A stretch of 12,906 nt of DNA from SIG575 sp045643165. Lineage in GTDB: Bacteria > Bacillota > Clostridia > Oscillospirales > Acutalibacteraceae. Below are positions 6,513 through 12,906 of the stretch, in pieces (the first letter of the stretch is position 1; each line of letters opens with the position of its first letter). Below the pieces are notes generated by a model. That model did no database searches. It was given only the letters and a program-made list of their open reading frames with translations, and was not told the origin of the DNA. The stretch is from positions 1-12,906 of the forward strand of contig JAZUKF010000214.1 in the NCBI GenBank assembly GCA_045643165.1, given 5' to 3'. A program made the position numbers and the translations under genes.

Positions 6513-7397
6513 TTATCCTCCTTTAAGCATATAGCAAAGCCTTGTGAGAAGCAAAGCATTGCTTGCGTTATATTTCATTTCTCTCACGGTTTCATCTGCC
6601 GCCTCAATGGCTTTCATAAGCTGAGCCGAGGTAAGACTGCCGGACAGCCGTACCGCCTCATCCCTCTGACCGGACAGCATACATTTTCCGCCGTTTTTCA
6701 TTACGAGAGCATCCCTGACAATAAGGGACATCTCCTTTAAAGAAAGTTCCAGCAGTTCTTTATTTTTTTCAAACCTGCCTAATACTTTCATCAATTCACA
6801 TTCTTCCGTTTCGGTCAATGCCCTTGTGATTGACAATGCATTTTCCGTTGCTTCCTCCGATTTCTTTTGACTTAAAGAGTCATGCTTAACTTCGCCTAAA
6901 CGGAATGAGGAACAACGTGAACGCACCGTTTCGAGAAGTGTCGCCTTATCATCACATTCAAGAATAAAATTCACGTATGAAGGCGGTTCTTCAAGAATTT
7001 TCAGAAGAGCATTCTGTGCCGTTTCATTCATTTTATCGGCCTGTTTGATTATATAAACCTTTTTATCCGCTTCGTTAGGCACAATATAGGCATCCACACG
7101 GATTTTTCTTATATCATCAACGGATATGGTACCCGACTTATTTGCACCCTCAACGGTTTTGATATCGCAATGGGAATTGCTTTTCGCTTTCAGACAGTTT
7201 TCACATCTGCCACAGGGTTTACCGCTGTTTTCGTCATTACCGCAAACCATGGCATTTGCGAGAAACAATGCGGTTTCAAGCCGTGTTTCACCGGATGAAC
7301 CTTCCAGAATAACAGCGTGCATCAAACGTCCCGCATCAAAACAGCCGCCTAAAATATCTTTTAAATTTTCACTGATATTAAGATCGTTAAAATTCAT
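6513..7397 (-). CDS. holB: DNA polymerase III delta' subunit (clamp loader)
   Basis: Delta' is the rigid stator of the clamp loader that places the sliding clamp on DNA at the replication fork. The 294-residue protein shows an AAA+ fold: a degenerate Walker A segment (LEGSSGETRLETA, about 31-43) with no usable GKT/S, as expected since delta' does not hydrolyse ATP; zinc-module cysteines 52, 62, 65 and 68 (CGRCENC); ADKMNETAQNALLKILEEPP (120-139); and the SRC motif at 160-162 that supplies the trans arginine finger. The C-terminal collar domain is less conserved, as usual. The ATG overlaps the upstream queG-like stop by 4 bp (ATGA), and ricT follows 2 bp downstream. Confidence 0.93.
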   Translation of the reverse strand: MNFNDLNISENLKDILGGCFDAGRLMHAVILEGSSGETRLETALFLANAMVCGNDENSGKPCGRCENCLKAKSNSHCDIKTVEGANKSGTISVDDIRKIRVDAYIVPNEADKKVYIIKQADKMNETAQNALLKILEEPPSYVNFILECDDKATLLETVRSRCSSFRLGEVKHDSLSQKKSEEATENALSITRALTETEECELMKVLGRFEKNKELLELSLKEMSLIVRDALVMKNGGKCMLSGQRDEAVRLSGSLTSAQLMKAIEAADETVREMKYNASNALLLTRLCYMLKGG

Positions 7398-8203
7398 AAT
7401 TCCTCTTTATTCATCAGTTCCAGATTACGGTTGATCACCTTTTCACCTCGCCAGGCAAAAGCCCTGCCGTAAACGTCAACACCGGGTGTAACATTGGGGA
7501 TTTGACCGTTATTGAATTCTTCGATATAAGTTTTACGTGCATTGACGTTATAGGGACACGCTTTCTGACATTGGTCGCATCCCCATGCACAATTATATTT
7601 TTTCATCAATTCAACATATTCATCGGGAATATTCTCACCCTTTTTCTGAGTGATACAGGAAAGACATTTGTCCGCATCGAATATTTCATCCCCCAAAACT
7701 CCCGTGGGACAAGCCTCGATACATTTTCCGCATCCGTTACAATATGTCAATTCTCTTGAATTTGCAGGAAAATCAAGGGTGGTAACGATTTCACCGATGA
7801 AAACCCATGAGCCGTATTTTTCGTTTATCAGAAGTCCGTTTCTGCCGATAAATCCCACACCCGCCGCAGATGCGGTGGTAACCTCCGGAATTGGAGAGTT
7901 ATCCGCAAAATACATAAACTCCTCACCGGGAAAAGCATTTTTCAGTTTTTCCGTCATTTTTTCAAGATAGATGTTTGCCACCGTATGATAATCCGGCACC
8001 ACGGCATACCTTGAAACATTACTGTTTTCGTATGCTTCCTCACCGAGATAGTAAGGAAAAAGAACCACGATTATATTTTTTGCATTCTTCGGAATTTTCT
8101 CGATATTACGGCATTTTATCAAATATTTTTCCACCCTCGAAAACTCGCAATATCCGAAGACATCAGCATATCTTGATAATATTTCTTCTAATTTTTCTTT
8201 CAT
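7394..8203 (-). CDS. QueG-like epoxyqueuosine reductase (short form)
   Basis: QueG performs the last step of queuosine formation, reducing epoxyqueuosine in the tRNA anticodon using cobalamin and two [4Fe-4S] clusters. The conserved acid is probably Asp101 in YFADNSPIPE, followed by AAGVGFIGRNGLLINEKYGSW, the equivalent of the QueG AGLGWxGK block. Cluster ligands are CNGCGKCIEACP (155, 158, 161, 165), CLSC (180, 183) and CAWGCDQCQKACPYN (205, 209, 212, 216). At 269 residues it is shorter than the roughly 380-residue E. coli enzyme and lacks a C-terminal HEAT-like tRNA-binding extension, so it might be a related reductase of another substrate. It starts 10 bp after the AEC transporter gene, with GGGATGA as ribosome binding site, and overlaps holB by 4 bp. 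Confidence 0.8.
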   Translation of the reverse strand: MKEKLEEILSRYADVFGYCEFSRVEKYLIKCRNIEKIPKNAKNIIVVLFPYYLGEEAYENSNVSRYAVVPDYHTVANIYLEKMTEKLKNAFPGEEFMYFADNSPIPEVTTASAAGVGFIGRNGLLINEKYGSWVFIGEIVTTLDFPANSRELTYCNGCGKCIEACPTGVLGDEIFDADKCLSCITQKKGENIPDEYVELMKKYNCAWGCDQCQKACPYNVNARKTYIEEFNNGQIPNVTPGVDVYGRAFAWRGEKVINRNLELMNKEEL

Positions 8204-8213
8204 AATTTCATCC

Positions 8214-9143
8214 CTAAATCTGACTTAATGCAATCATCACAGGCATGGTAATTATACTGATGAAGCTCACGACCGCCACTGTTTTTGAAGCGGTACCCAC
8301 ATCCTTATCATACTTTGCACTGAACATTACGGTAATGTTGGCACTGGGTGCGGAACTTGAAATAACAAGTGCTTTTGTTATACCCTCCGAAAGATTTACA
8401 GCCCTGAAAATGCAAAGCATAACCATGGGCAAAGCCACAAGTTTCAACAATGCAACAAGAAAAATATTTTTATCCTTAAACATTGTTTTCAAATCGGTAT
8501 TTGCAAGATAGGTACCGAAAATTATCATCGCAAGAGGAGTGTTCAGCGAAGCAAGATAATTAAGAGGAGATGAAGCGATTTCCGGCAGTTTTACCTTTAA
8601 CAAAAACAGAGGCAAGCCGATAATAACGGCAATGGTGCCGGGGTTGAGAACAAGTTTTTTATAATCGAACTTCCCCTCTTTTGACATAACACGGATACCG
8701 TGGGTAAAGGTACACACATTGAATACCATAACCACCGCAGAGCAGAAGAAAACGCCTTCTGCACCTAACAGTGCGTTTGCCAGAGGTAAAGCCATGTAAC
8801 CCACATTTCCGTAAATCGAAGCAAATTTATAAATGCAGTTATCCGGTTTATCCTTTTTCCTGAAAAAAGGGATGCTGATAAGCGTTGCGGTAAGCTGTAA
8901 TACTCCTCCGAAAAGAATTGCCGTCAACAGACGTTTAAGGTTTTCCGGTGTGCTTTCAATCGACATAAAGGAGTTTATTATAACAGCCGGTGTAACGATA
9001 TAAAACACTAAATCGTTTGTAAGCCTTGCCGCTTTCTCTTTATAAATACCCGCCTTGTCGCAGAAGAAACCCACCGCAACAAGGATATATAATATTGCAA
9101 CCTGTTTGGCGGCAATAAGCATATTAGATATAAAACTCTCCAC
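8214..9143 (-). CDS. AEC (auxin efflux carrier) family transporter
   Basis: Integral membrane carrier of the AEC/Mem_trans family. Bacterial members move malate, malonate or other organic anions, and plant relatives export auxin; the substrate cannot be read from sequence. The 309 residues hold about ten hydrophobic segments in two halves. Typical features are the first helix (AILYILVAVGFFCDKAGI), the central YGNVGYMALPLANALLG block, NPGTIAVIIGLPLFLL at the start of the second half, and the SSSAPSANITVMFSAKYDKD loop with AxPS before the last helix. The start is GTG (9143-9141), chosen because GGGGG lies 6 nt before it; an in-frame ATG seven codons later is too far from a ribosome binding site. 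It begins 14 bp after the unknown membrane protein gene, downstream of citrate synthase, which makes an organic acid a reasonable guess. Confidence 0.88.
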   Translation of the reverse strand: MESFISNMLIAAKQVAILYILVAVGFFCDKAGIYKEKAARLTNDLVFYIVTPAVIINSFMSIESTPENLKRLLTAILFGGVLQLTATLISIPFFRKKDKPDNCIYKFASIYGNVGYMALPLANALLGAEGVFFCSAVVMVFNVCTFTHGIRVMSKEGKFDYKKLVLNPGTIAVIIGLPLFLLKVKLPEIASSPLNYLASLNTPLAMIIFGTYLANTDLKTMFKDKNIFLVALLKLVALPMVMLCIFRAVNLSEGITKALVISSSAPSANITVMFSAKYDKDVGTASKTVAVVSFISIITMPVMIALSQI

Positions 9144-9157
9144 AAATATCCCCCGGT

Positions 9158-10168
9158 TCAGTCTGCCTGTTCTTCAACGGCTTCCTCGGAAAGTTCCTTT
9201 TCGATTTTCTCCGTTTCCTTTAAAGTCATATTTTTTATTTTTACATTTGAGAGTAACAGAACGAGCATTCCCAATGCAAATACGGCAAATGCAGTATCAC
9301 ACCATTCAAGGGGACAAGACATAATATCTCCCGCAGAACGGTAGGCAACCTCAACGGTACTGCCCAAATCAAGATACGATACCATGGGATTTACAAAGGT
9401 AAGAACAATTCTCGGCACCGAAACCACAACGGCAAGCATTGAACCGCAAAGTCCGTATGCAAAAATCTTATATGAAATTGCCTTTGAATTTATCCCGGTA
9501 ACGGACTGTGCGAAATACATGAAGAAAAGCATCATAAATGCAATCATAAATAATTCAAGCAGAAGTCCGGAAACATTGGCAAAACTGATTGTTCTCGTAA
9601 AGCGTTGAATCATTCTGAAAATACCCCACAAAACGGGACATACGCTGAAAAATTTATAGTTTGAAACATCAATTTCCTTTACTCCGGCATATTGGAGAAG
9701 AATGAGCAAAAACCATACTATACAAAACAGAGCGAAAACCGCTTCAAGGAACATGGGCAAAGAACCGGATTTCATAAGATAAGCATTAAAACTCTGTTCA
9801 TTTCCGTAAGCGTTATATTTAGAGAAAAGGTCAAACGCCTTTCTGAAACGAAAAACGCCGTCGGCGAAAAGAGAAAGCATCATAAATGCACTGTAAATCA
9901 CAATAAAAATACTTTTTTTACGTGGTAAGCCCTCCTTCGGAACACTTCCGCAGAGGAAACAAACCGCAATAACACCCACACAGCCTAAAATCAAAATACC
10001 GTATAAAATCGAAACGGTAATATCTCTTTTAATAAAAAATCCCGTGTAATGGTCAATGATATTAAGGCTTTGCCAAATGCGTAAACCAAGTGCCAACCCG
10101 GTTGCCACCGCAAAAATGTAAAAAGCACTTTCGATTTTAAGATTTTCAAATCTGCCTTTTATTTTCAT
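9158..10168 (-). CDS. Uncharacterised multi-pass membrane protein
   Basis: I do not recognise a family. The 336-residue protein has a short cytoplasmic-type start (MKIKGRFENLKIES) and seven to eight hydrophobic segments, including SAFYIFAVATGLALGLRIW, ILYGILILGCVGVIAVCFL, SIFIVIYSAFMMLSLFADG, MFLEAVFALFCIVWFLLILL, LLLELFMIAFMMLFFMYFA, AYGLCGSMLAVVVSVPRIVL and TAFAVFALGMLVLLLSNV. It ends in a Glu/Lys-rich tail (ETEKIEKELSEEAVEEQAD), presumably cytoplasmic. No enzyme motif is evident. The open frame extends to 10246, but I chose the ATG at 10168: it lies 1 bp after the citrate synthase stop and has GAGGAG about 10 nt upstream; the longer form would overlap that gene by 77 bp. An AEC carrier gene follows 14 bp downstream, so a link to organic-acid handling is possible but unproven. 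Confidence 0.8.
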   Translation of the reverse strand: MKIKGRFENLKIESAFYIFAVATGLALGLRIWQSLNIIDHYTGFFIKRDITVSILYGILILGCVGVIAVCFLCGSVPKEGLPRKKSIFIVIYSAFMMLSLFADGVFRFRKAFDLFSKYNAYGNEQSFNAYLMKSGSLPMFLEAVFALFCIVWFLLILLQYAGVKEIDVSNYKFFSVCPVLWGIFRMIQRFTRTISFANVSGLLLELFMIAFMMLFFMYFAQSVTGINSKAISYKIFAYGLCGSMLAVVVSVPRIVLTFVNPMVSYLDLGSTVEVAYRSAGDIMSCPLEWCDTAFAVFALGMLVLLLSNVKIKNMTLKETEKIEKELSEEAVEEQAD

Positions 10169-10169
10169 A

Positions 10170-11582
10170 TCACACACGCTCCTCGGTAGGAATATAAACT
10201 TGTTGAGAGTCCGAAACAAATCTGTCGGAAATCTGAACATATTCACGTTTATTTACAACGCTCTTATATGCGGGACGGATAATCCTGCCGCCGGTAACAA
10301 ATTCTTCAATTCTGTGTGCCGACCAACCGCAAATCCTGGAAACGGCAAAAAGCGGAGTAAACAGATCCATGGGAATTTTAAGCATATCATAAATCAGTCC
10401 GGAATACAAATCCACGTTTGCACACATAACTTTATTCTGACCTGTTACATTTTTGAAAACTTCGGGAGTAAGTTTTTCAACGGCACTTATAAGATTAAAT
10501 CTTTCCTCAAAATCCGTACCCTTTGAAAATTCGTATGCTTTTTCTTTCAGAATTATTGCTCTGGGATCGGAAAGAGTATAGATTGCGTGTCCCATTCCGT
10601 AAATAAGACCTGAACCGTCCCCTGCACGTTTTTGAAGTATCTTTTTAAGATAATCGGCAACCTGTCCTTCATCGGCGGTATTCTTAACATTTGCGGAAAT
10701 TTCATCAATCATTTCATGAACCTTAATATTTGCTCCGCCGTGTTTAGGTCCTTTAAGCGAGCCGATACCCGCACTGATTGCGGAGTATGTATCAGTCCCG
10801 CTGGAGGATAAAACTCTTGTGGAAAAAGTGGAGTTATTACCGCCGCCATGCTCTGCATGAACGATAAGGCACAAATCAAGAAGTTTTGCTTCCTCATCGG
10901 TAAACTGCCTGTCTGCTCTGATAAAACGTAGGATAGTTTCCGCCGTTCCCTGCTCCGGTTTAGGCTGATGAATATACATACTCTTTTTATAATAAGTTCT
11001 TCTCTTGACCTGATAAGCGTATGACATAATGGAAGGAAGTTGAGCCACAAGCTGTACGCACTGCCTTACCATATTTGAAACAGTGGTTTCATCGGGATTT
11101 TCATCGTAAGAATAAAGCGCAAGTACGGAACGTGCCATTTTATTCATAATATTCGGTGAAGGAGCCTTCATGATCATATCGTCAACGAAATCATCGGGAA
11201 GTTCCCTGCACTTTGAAAGAGTTTTCTTGAAAAGTGAAAGTTGTTCCTCGGTGGGAAGGGAGCCGAACATGAGAAGCCATGCAACCTCCTCATAACCGAA
11301 CCTGTTTTCCTTTTCACAGTTTTTGACAATATCCGCCATATTATATCCACGGTAGATAAGACTGCCGTCCTTGGGGACACGTTCACCGTCATTGATATAA
11401 TATCCTTCTACGCTGCATATTTTTGTAAGCCCTGCCATAACGCCTGTACCGTCGCTGTTACGCAGACCTCTTTTAACATTGTATCGGTTGAAATTCGTGG
11501 GGTCTATATAGTTATTTTTTAACAACTCATTGCATAAGTTATCAAGAGAGTCGTTATCAATATTTTTTATTATAGTCGCCAT
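10170..11582 (-). CDS. Citrate synthase
   Basis: Condenses acetyl-CoA with oxaloacetate to citrate, feeding 2-oxoglutarate and glutamate synthesis in anaerobes with an incomplete TCA cycle. Of the 470 residues, the large helical domain includes LIYRGYNMADIVKNC and FGYEEVAWLLMFGSLPTEEQ. Catalytic residues are His245 (HAEHGGGNNSTFSTRV), His281 (GSLKGPKHGGAN) and Asp391 (CANVDLYSGLIYDMLKIP). GMGHAIYTLSDPRA at 329-342 and AHRIEEF at 422-428 are also typical. It is longer than the usual 370-430 residues owing to an N-terminal extension of about 45 residues, seen in a clostridial subgroup. A 2-methylcitrate synthase role cannot be excluded by motifs alone. It is the first gene of a likely six-gene operon, with AAAGGGGTGG before its ATG and a promoter in the divergent spacer. 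Confidence 0.93.
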   Translation of the reverse strand: MATIIKNIDNDSLDNLCNELLKNNYIDPTNFNRYNVKRGLRNSDGTGVMAGLTKICSVEGYYINDGERVPKDGSLIYRGYNMADIVKNCEKENRFGYEEVAWLLMFGSLPTEEQLSLFKKTLSKCRELPDDFVDDMIMKAPSPNIMNKMARSVLALYSYDENPDETTVSNMVRQCVQLVAQLPSIMSYAYQVKRRTYYKKSMYIHQPKPEQGTAETILRFIRADRQFTDEEAKLLDLCLIVHAEHGGGNNSTFSTRVLSSSGTDTYSAISAGIGSLKGPKHGGANIKVHEMIDEISANVKNTADEGQVADYLKKILQKRAGDGSGLIYGMGHAIYTLSDPRAIILKEKAYEFSKGTDFEERFNLISAVEKLTPEVFKNVTGQNKVMCANVDLYSGLIYDMLKIPMDLFTPLFAVSRICGWSAHRIEEFVTGGRIIRPAYKSVVNKREYVQISDRFVSDSQQVYIPTEERV

Positions 11583-11613
11583 GATACCACCCCTTTATAA
11601 TATAATTCAGTAT

Positions 11614-11643
11614 ATTGTATAACAAAACACCACTAAAAGTCAA
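11614..11643 (-). promoter_or_regulatory. Predicted citrate synthase operon promoter
   Basis: Minus-strand TTGACT (11643-11638), 18-bp spacer, TACAAT (11619-11614), giving a start near 11607 and a leader of about 25 nt. A TATACA reading with a 16-bp spacer is the alternative. The -35 box overlaps the ribosome binding site of the divergent SpoIID-family gene, leaving only 73 bp between the two start codons. No clear SigA promoter for the plus-strand gene is visible in this spacer. Confidence 0.65.
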
Positions 11644-11655
11644 GGAATGATTTAT

Positions 11656-12660
11656 ATGAGATTTACTGTTTTTTTATGCTCTTTATTGGCACTTTCAATG
11701 ATTTTTGTGCCTATCATATCAATAAACGGGGAAAATACACTTCCCGCCAATGCAAAAATACTTCCGAAAAACGAACAGTCAACGGACGTAAAATCAGATG
11801 AATTACTGTCAAAAGAATACAAAGTTCTGATAACATCAACGGGAAAAGTCGAAAAAATGTCCCTTGAAGAATACGTTATCGGTGCAGTCTGCGGCGAAGC
11901 CTCACCGCTGTGGGAGGATGAGGCCATAAAGGCTCAGGCGGTGGCATGCAGAACCTTTGCATTATATCAGAAAAACAAGCACCTGAAAAATCCCGACAAA
12001 GCCTTAAAAGGTGCATACCTTTCCGATGATTACAATGTTTATCAAAGTTATATTTCAAAAAAAGATGCCGAAAAAAAGTGGGGCAGCAATTTCGAGCCTT
12101 TTTATAAAAAAATAACCTCACTTACAGGCGAGGTATCTTCTGTGGTTATGGAATATGACAATGAAATAATCATGCCTGCATATTTTGCACTTTGCTCCGG
12201 ATATACCGAGGACTGCAAAAACGTCTGGGGCGGCGATGTACCGTACTTGAAAAGCGTTACAAGCCCCGGAGACAGACTTGCAGACGACCTTATTGTGAAA
12301 AAAACTTTTTCATCGGAAGAATTTTACGAAATTATGAAAAAATCCTTCGGAAAAACAATAAGCGGTCCTGTGAAAGACTGTATAAAAAATGTTGAAACAA
12401 CTAAAATCGGAACGGTAAAAAATGTTACCGTGGAAAACGAAACATACGAAGGCTCGAAAATTCAAAGTGCCTTCAATTTAAGAAGCAACAATTTTACCGT
12501 AAAATATAACGGAGAAAACTTTATTTTCACCGTAACGGGCAACGGTCATTGTGTGGGAATGAGCCAATACGGTGCGGACTATATGGCACGTCAGGGAACC
12601 ACATACGAGGAAATTTTAAAGCATTATTATACCGGAATAACGCTTACAACTTTGCATTGA
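11656..12660 (+). CDS. SpoIID/LytB-family peptidoglycan lytic protein (stage II sporulation protein D-like)
   Basis: SpoIID is a membrane-anchored lytic transglycosylase that trims glycan strands lacking stem peptides during engulfment of the forespore. The 334 residues begin with a signal anchor (FTVFLCSLLALSMIFVPIIS). The family core follows: EEYVIGAVCGEASPLWEDEA with likely catalytic Glu81, IKAQAVACRTFALY, the CSGYTEDCKNVWGGDVPYL segment, and GHCVGMSQYGADYMARQG near the end with EEILKHYYTGI. Length is close to Bacillus SpoIID (about 340). The start at 11656 is favoured because AAGGA lies 9 nt upstream; the earlier ATG at 11647 directly abuts that site. Unlike typical spoIID genes it is not next to murA or spoIIQ, so a vegetative wall role (LytB-like) is possible. 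Its 3' end overlaps the convergent phosphoesterase gene by 17 bp. Confidence 0.88.
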   Translation: MRFTVFLCSLLALSMIFVPIISINGENTLPANAKILPKNEQSTDVKSDELLSKEYKVLITSTGKVEKMSLEEYVIGAVCGEASPLWEDEAIKAQAVACRTFALYQKNKHLKNPDKALKGAYLSDDYNVYQSYISKKDAEKKWGSNFEPFYKKITSLTGEVSSVVMEYDNEIIMPAYFALCSGYTEDCKNVWGGDVPYLKSVTSPGDRLADDLIVKKTFSSEEFYEIMKKSFGKTISGPVKDCIKNVETTKIGTVKNVTVENETYEGSKIQSAFNLRSNNFTVKYNGENFIFTVTGNGHCVGMSQYGADYMARQGTTYEEILKHYYTGITLTTLH

Positions 12661-12906
12661 CACACATAATGCCCTTATCCGTAATATCAATAAATCCGTA
12701 ATTGCCCTCACGCAGACTTCCCGGATTCATAATATAAACACCGTCAATATAATCTGTAACAGGGACATGGGTATGACCGTATAATATAATATCGGCATTA
12801 TATCGGGAGGCTTCTTCAAGAAGCATTTGATTACCGTATTTGACTTTTTCTATATATCCGTGGGTGCAGTAAATTCTTTTTCCGCCGAAAATTTCAAGTC
12901 TCCGAG
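12644..12906 (-). CDS. Metallophosphoesterase of the YfcE/MJ0936 type, 5' end cut by the window edge
   Basis: C-terminal 86 residues of a small calcineurin-like phosphodiesterase; the start lies beyond the right edge. The visible part has IYCTHGY (metal-binding His), NADIILYGHTHVPV (the GHTH motif) and YIMNPGSLREG, the usual order and spacing near the C-terminus of 150-180-residue YfcE-like proteins. These enzymes hydrolyse phosphodiesters with a di-metal centre; the natural substrate is generally unknown. The N-terminal DxHG motif is outside the window and cannot be checked. In Firmicutes this family often sits near rph and the rdgB-like nucleotidase, which may lie to the right, but that is a guess. 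It converges with and overlaps the SpoIID-family gene. Confidence 0.9.
   Translation of the reverse strand, partial: RRLEIFGGKRIYCTHGYIEKVKYGNQMLLEEASRYNADIILYGHTHVPVTDYIDGVYIMNPGSLREGNYGFIDITDKGIMCVNAKL

Noticed and set aside
7650..7970. Plus-strand open frame of 106 codons, and similar ones at 2843, 6104 and 7126
   Set aside because: All are antisense to strongly supported genes and have no recognisable protein features.
10169..10246. Longer N-terminus for the unknown membrane protein, starting at 10246
   Set aside because: It would overlap the citrate synthase C-terminus by 77 bp, and the ATG at 10168 has a good ribosome binding site and normal operon spacing.
12810..12824. Perfect 15-bp palindrome GCTTCTTCAAGAAGC
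   Set aside because: It lies inside the phosphoesterase coding sequence and follows from the Leu-Leu-Glu-Glu-Ala codons; there is no T run or promoter nearby.

Overview
The window looks like core chromosome of a low-GC anaerobic Firmicute, most likely class Clostridia (Oscillospiraceae/Ruminococcaceae-like). The reasons are AT-rich spacers, strong AGGAGG-type ribosome binding sites, consensus SigA promoters, a 2[4Fe-4S] clostridial ferredoxin, a Firmicute-type infC-rpmI-rplT operon whose infC starts with ATT, the holB-ricT pair, and a SpoIID-family sporulation protein. The lineage is inferred from gene content, not from a database match. There are no mobile elements, CRISPR arrays, tRNAs or rRNAs, and no gene-free stretch longer than 300 bases.

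Almost everything lies on the minus strand, so transcription runs from high to low coordinates. (a) 12644-12906: the 3' part of a metallophosphoesterase gene, entering from the right edge and converging on the only plus-strand gene, a SpoIID/LytB-family gene (11656-12660). (b) 5644-11582: a run starting at the divergent promoter region near 11600, with citrate synthase, an unknown multi-pass membrane protein, an AEC-family transporter, a QueG-like Fe-S protein, the clamp-loader delta' subunit (holB) and ricT. Spacing is 0-14 bp or a 4-bp overlap, so it is likely one operon. (c) 5382-5552: a monocistronic 56-residue ferredoxin with its own promoter and a strong terminator. (d) 3977-5112: infC, rpmI, rplT, with a near-consensus promoter, a structured leader of about 155 nt with a terminator just before the infC ribosome binding site (an L20-leader-type attenuator), and a terminator after rplT. 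(e) 1-3810: a SpoU/TrmH-family RNA methyltransferase, dprA and topA (cut by the left edge), behind another near-consensus promoter.

Functionally the window holds translation (IF3, L35, L20, rRNA/tRNA 2'-O-methylation, tRNA queuosine), DNA topology, uptake and replication (TopA, DprA, delta'), Fe-S chemistry (QueG, RicT, ferredoxin), central carbon metabolism (citrate synthase with a possible organic-acid carrier) and sporulation (SpoIID).

I see no clearly new multi-gene system. The points most worth a second look are the infC leader, with a 7-bp long-range pairing that would break the attenuator; the uncharacterised membrane protein between citrate synthase and an AEC carrier; a 13-base element shared by two promoters; a 10-bp-period tandem repeat upstream of the methyltransferase-dprA-topA promoter; an inverted repeat bracketing the ferredoxin -35; and non-canonical residues in the SpoIID-like protein.
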